Shown here: positions 8,205-11,421 of the stretch, piece by piece | Numbering within the stretch: the first letter of the stretch is position 1 | Layout of the letters: the number at the start of each line of letters is the position of its first letter | From: Capniomyces stellatus | Taxonomy: Eukaryota; Kickxellomycota; Harpellomycetes; Harpellales; Legeriomycetaceae | Assembly: GCA_001661515.1 (NCBI GenBank) | Contig: LUVW01000038.1 | Span: 137,141-148,561, forward strand | DNA: 11,421 nucleotides | Reading direction: 5' to 3' | The notes under the pieces: model-generated | Seen by the model: the letters and a program-made list of their open reading frames with translations, nothing else | Databases searched by the model: none | Told to the model about the DNA's origin: nothing | Position numbers and translations under genes: made by a program

Positions 8205-9290
8205 TTACAATCTTCCCAGAAACATTTGTTGGTACTTGACTCTGCACTCATGAAGCTCACCGCGGTATTTGATTGGCTCGCAGACGCAGTTTCCTATAGT
8301 ATCGGAGAGTTTGGGGCAGTAGCCTAGGTTTGGGTGGAAATAGCCGAAATCGTTAAATAAATGCACCTGGGATTTATCCAAAAACATAGACACGGCGATG
8401 GAGCGGACGGGAGCGTCGCCCCACCGTTCATAAAAGAAGCCGCCAGCTTTGTCGAGATAGTTGAAGAAGTCTGAGTATGCTTCGGACCTGAAAAAGTCGA
8501 GGTCGGCTATTTCAAAGTTTGTCCAGAACTGGCAGCCGTTGTAGTTGCCATGGCTATCAAGAACCCAGTCAAGCATGTTGTTCTTGTTGACGTGGTGTGG
8601 GTAGACCTGAATAAAGTCGGATACGGTGTCTGCTAGGGTTTCTGTTGTTTCCGAGACTTCCTTTGGTGACATGATCCAGCCGTACTTTTTGTTGTTTACC
8701 TTCATAAACTTGAAGGGATCGTATAGTATGTCACAAAAGAATTTGGCGTCAGGTTCTATTCTCCAAGAGTATTTGAGGTTTTTCAGCAGCGGGTGCTTGT
8801 AGAAAAGCCCAGACTGGAACCTGCTCATGAACCTGAAATTCTCGCTGTCTGCGTACGAGTAGTTTTTCGTTTTTCTTACATACGCGGCCCGTTCTTGGTT
8901 GATCCACTTTGGGTATCCCCAGGACTCGTTTTCTAAAGTTCCGAACGTCACATTTGCCTTTATCAACTCCCTAACGCCGTCTTTAAACTCATTGGTAAAC
9001 TTTTGGTAGTTTAAGAATATGTATGGGTAGTTATGTCTGCGATTAAATCTGTCTTCGACTTGTCTCACGGTATTTATTATTCCGTCCAAGTCAGAGTTGC
9101 TGACTAGTGTCACAAACGCAGCATTCTCTTTAGGGCTTCCATCGTAATCAAAGTCGTATTTGCCGTACAGAAATCTCTCGTCGCTCTGTTTACTGCTGTA
9201 GTTAAGTCGCACTTGTCTATAGCCAAGTACCTGGTTTAAACTTCCTACTAAATATAGCGTGGCGGTAACTATGGCCACAAAGTTGACCAT
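8205..9290 (-). CDS. Kre2/Mnt1/Ktr-family (GT15) alpha-1,2-mannosyltransferase, 361 aa
   Basis: Golgi-type glycosyltransferase expected to move mannose from GDP-mannose to O- or N-linked glycans of secreted and cell-wall proteins, with Mn2+. A signal-anchor at residues about 3-23 gives type II topology. The catalytic domain starts near residue 55. Visible family motifs: YPYIFLN (88-94), W-R-I-E-P-D with the EPD acidic motif at 179-181, FWTNFEIADLDFFR (256-269) with E260 at the position of the proposed catalytic Glu of Kre2, GGFFYERWGDAPV (283-295), and the His/Cys segment near 319-325. Lumenal Cys 186, 253, 325, 335, 337 and 349 fit disulfides. N-glycosylation sequons lie at N29, N113, N121 and N143. 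The protein is shorter than Kre2 (about 440 aa) because the stem between anchor and catalytic domain is short. The ATG at 9290 is the only one available in frame: the frame stays open upstream to a TAA at 9423-9425 without another ATG. Which KTR subfamily member it is cannot be decided by eye. Confidence 0.93.
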   Translation of the reverse strand: MVNFVAIVTATLYLVGSLNQVLGYRQVRLNYSSKQSDERFLYGKYDFDYDGSPKENAAFVTLVSNSDLDGIINTVRQVEDRFNRRHNYPYIFLNYQKFTNEFKDGVRELIKANVTFGTLENESWGYPKWINQERAAYVRKTKNYSYADSENFRFMSRFQSGLFYKHPLLKNLKYSWRIEPDAKFFCDILYDPFKFMKVNNKKYGWIMSPKEVSETTETLADTVSDFIQVYPHHVNKNNMLDWVLDSHGNYNGCQFWTNFEIADLDFFRSEAYSDFFNYLDKAGGFFYERWGDAPVRSIAVSMFLDKSQVHLFNDFGYFHPNLGYCPKLSDTIGNCVCEPIKYRGELHECRVKYQQMFLGRL

Positions 9291-9422
9291 GTTTGACTTT
9301 TTAATCTGCCTTGACTTTTTATGTATTGATTTGTTGGGTGTTGGTTTTTTTTTTTTTTTTGGCTTTGTAATACCAGCTGGCTTATTGTACCTATCCGATG
9401 AGTGTTTTTGCTGTGTTGTATA
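9291..9422 (-). other. Open, Lys-rich frame upstream of the mannosyltransferase ATG
   Basis: Forty-four codons in frame with the gene lack both a stop and an ATG. They cross an A16 run (T16 on the plus strand, 9345-9360) and end in a basic stretch, HKKSRQIKKSN, immediately before the annotated Met. A basic cytosolic tail before the anchor is typical of type II Golgi enzymes. This could be a spliced or non-AUG-initiated extension, or a plain 5' leader. The length of the A16 run is also a sequencing risk for the frame. Confidence 0.25.
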
Positions 9423-10548
9423 TTAATGTATCGATTATGTTGAGTATACTCGATGTATGATAGAAAGGTGTGGTGGACAAAAAGGAGGGTAAACTTGAGT
9501 CAAATATATAGTCAAAATTTCAAAATAATATCAACAAGTGCAAATATTGTTGAAGCAAGAGTAAAAAAACAGTAAAATACTGCCCTACAAGCATCATGTT
9601 GTCAGTGATCTGTGGAGATATGGATGTTTAGGGTATTTAAAATTGAAATGTGCGGAGAGTGTGTTTAGCTGAAATTTTGCAACTATACAGCAATGACTGA
9701 TATTATTCAGGGACATGGCATTGTCCGGGTAGAAATATAATGGTATAAAAAGATCACTAATTGTGGTCAAAACAGAATAGCATAAATGAAAGAATTAAAA
9801 AGCGACCGATCTTTTTCAGGTAAAGACAATTTAAATGATTTGAATACAAAATAAATGGATTTATGTAAATCGACACTAGGATCGTTTTGTTTCAAATTTA
9901 GTTGACATAATTGTTATATATTTTTTCCAATTCTTTTTATATGCTTGCTAGTCGTTTTAGCTTTAACCTGGAGCTGTGGTGTGAATGTGCATGCGGTTGT
10001 TAGAAGTTGGTTGTGGGTGGTAATGATTGTATATAAATATGCGTTATTTGGATAAAAAGATAATGGGTAGATCAGTAGTAATAAATATAGAGGTGGGGCC
10101 TACAAAGAAAAAAAAATTTAAGGTGACGTGTTATGGTTAAAGTGGGTATATACAGAGATACAAGTTTGTACAGATAAGCCAGGGCGACATGAGGCATGAA
10201 AAAGGCGTTAGAACCAAGAACGTTGGTATTAACGGGGTGCATGAATTGGGAGCAGAAGTTATCAGAGAACAGTGATTGAAGCAATTGATGCCAAAATTGC
10301 GAGGAGAGTGGATTTGTTTTTGGCCAAGCCACCAAAATAAAAAGTGGATAGTTGGATTCAGTAAAGAAAATAAAAAGTAAAATGGTTGAATAAAAAAATC
10401 ACTAGAAATTTGTGTAATCGACTATTCGATAAACTTGAATAAAGTTAAAAGTTATAAAAGGAAAAAAGGAGATATTCTTCCGTCTAAACAAAACCACGAT
10501 TGTATTGTGATGATAAGCTGTGCTGATTTGAATTATCAAATGCAAAAT

Positions 10549-10583
10549 GAGGAAAAAAGAAAAGAAAGAAAGAAAAAGGGAGA
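10549..10583 (+). repeat. 35-nt pure purine tract
   Basis: Uninterrupted A/G tract with gaaa-type microsatellite units and no pyrimidine. Such tracts can exclude nucleosomes or form triplex structures; no function is shown here. Confidence 0.75.
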
Positions 10584-10975
10584 CATAATATAAGAGTGAA
10601 TCATAATCAAAAGAACTAGATGGAACAAAAATGTAATTGGCAGCGATCAAATAAGAATAATGATGCTACCAGCATGAAGAAAAGAAAAAGGACAAGAAAA
10701 AAAAAAAGTAAAGTCAAAAGTTGTTTACTCTTCAATAAATAATTGGTGAATTAACCAGATGGCTTTTTTAAGGGTTGAAAAACAAAAACAGAAAAATGGA
10801 AGATAAAGTGGAAATTAAAAGGGAAAAAAAAGAAACCAATTAATGAAAAAAAAAATATGCTAAATCAGGAACAAGTGGCAAGGCCCAACTAAACCAAAAT
10901 TAAGAATTATTACGAGGGTGTTCTGGGTATGAAACAGACCAGGAAATAAGCCAAGAAATAAAACAAAAAGAATCG

Positions 10976-10995
10976 TTTTTTTTTTTAAAAAAAAA
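10976..10995. repeat. T11A9 palindromic homopolymer pair
   Basis: Eleven T followed directly by nine A. It resembles the T9A9 block at 1093-1110 but has no recognised gene next to it. If it marks a promoter, the gene would lie beyond the window. Confidence 0.7.
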
Positions 10996-11222
10996 GCAAA
11001 AGCTTGAGAATAGTATGGTCAATGGAATTAAAGCTGAAATAAAAATTTAAAAAAAAGAAAAGCATCAGGAAACAGAAGGAAAAAGTGTTAGTTGAATGAA
11101 GAGCAAAATAAAAGATATATTGGTAATCTAGTTGTTTTTTGCCTTTACATTTCAGGAACATACTTTTTGAATATTTTTTTCTAAATTTATTTCTTATAGT
11201 AGGAACTATATTTGGAACAGAT

Positions 11223-11263
11223 ATAGAAGCTAGATAAAAAGGGATAGAAATAGAAGCTAGATA
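11223..11263 (+). repeat. Direct repeat of 14 bp with 27-bp period
   Basis: The block atagaagctagata occurs at 11223-11236 and 11250-11263 in purine-rich DNA. It is a minor local duplication. Confidence 0.85.
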
Positions 11264-11408
11264 GAAGGAAATAGCAAAGAGAAATTAGGCAAGAAAAATC
11301 AAGAACGCAAGAGCAAACAAATAACAAACAAGGCAAGAAATTAAGAATTTAAAAAACAGAGGCAAGTAGCATCAGGTAAGCCAAGTTGATGAAGGAAGAG
11401 TGCGAAAA

Positions 11409-11421
11409 GGGGGGGGGGGGG
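11409..11421. repeat. G13 homopolymer at right edge
   Basis: The window ends inside a run of at least thirteen G. With the outward-reading G run at the left edge, this suggests the window is a whole contig broken at homopolymers, or trailing poly-G sequencing artefacts. Confidence 0.85.

Larger units (their letters stand above)
9291..11421. other. Gene-free A+T-rich region, purine-biased on the plus strand
   Basis: No convincing gene in 2.1 kb. Minus-strand frames at 10072-10335 (87 aa) and 10402-10650 (82 aa) have no motif I recognise, and the second is low-complexity. The first lies in a less repetitive patch (about 10140-10340), so it could be a chance frame or an exon fragment, but I cannot support a call. 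From about 10340 to 11350 the plus strand is dominated by A and G, with many A runs and the 35-nt pure-purine tract at 10549-10583. The proximal part presumably holds the mannosyltransferase promoter. Confidence 0.5.

Noticed and set aside
10072..10335. 87-codon minus-strand frame in the less repetitive patch of the right flank
   Set aside because: No motif, no conserved-looking core and an A+T-driven C-terminus; cannot be separated from chance without homology or expression data.

Overview
The window looks like nuclear DNA of an ascomycete yeast or yeast-like fungus. It is A+T-rich, carries a Kre2/Mnt1-type (GT15) mannosyltransferase, a fungus-restricted family, and has two membrane-anchored cytochrome P450 genes each split by four short GT-AG introns. 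Four introns per gene is more than most budding yeasts carry, so an early-diverging, intron-richer yeast lineage is my guess. CTG falls where Leu is expected in the P450 K-helix region (…K-L-P-Y-T-L-A…), which argues for the standard code and against the CUG-Ser clade. No tRNA, rRNA, CRISPR array or transposon is visible.

Layout. (1) 1-342: A+T-rich 3' flank with a C16 run at the edge. (2) 343-1053, minus: an unrecognised 236-aa acidic protein with a charged C-terminal helix. (3) 1054-2528: divergent intergenic region with a T9A9 block, a 15-bp and a 12-bp tandem array that together keep a 57-codon frame open, and the upstream region of P450-1. (4) 2529-4609, plus: P450-1, five exons, 513 aa. 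(5) 4610-4873: short spacer between convergent 3' ends. (6) 6884-4874, minus: P450-2, five exons, 518 aa. (7) 6885-8204: upstream region of P450-2 and 3' flank of the next gene; no gene seen. (8) 8205-9290, minus: GT15 mannosyltransferase, 361 aa. (9) 9291-11421: no convincing gene; strongly A/G-rich on the plus strand from about 10340, ending in G13.

The most interesting object is the tail-to-tail P450 pair. None of the ten exons is seen whole in a simple open frame; I rebuilt both genes by splicing. All four intron positions and phases (0, 1, 0, 0) match, and exons 2, 3 and 4 are identical in length (157, 146, 273 nt). Exon 4 is only about 55% identical in protein. The last ~620 coding bases are about 97% identical, and 17 of their 21 mismatches lie in two small patches. 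One patch directly follows the K-helix ExxR (the SRS5 position). The other lies in the C-terminal hairpin region where SRS6 falls. The identity also begins abruptly just after the I-helix/SRS4 motif. This looks like gene conversion that homogenises the heme-binding scaffold while substrate-contact segments stay different. The same tract forms a large inverted repeat with a spacer of about 200 bp, so transcriptional read-through would give a self-complementary RNA.

No functional link between the P450 pair, the mannosyltransferase and the unknown protein can be read from the sequence; this looks like an ordinary yeast gene neighbourhood rather than a cluster.
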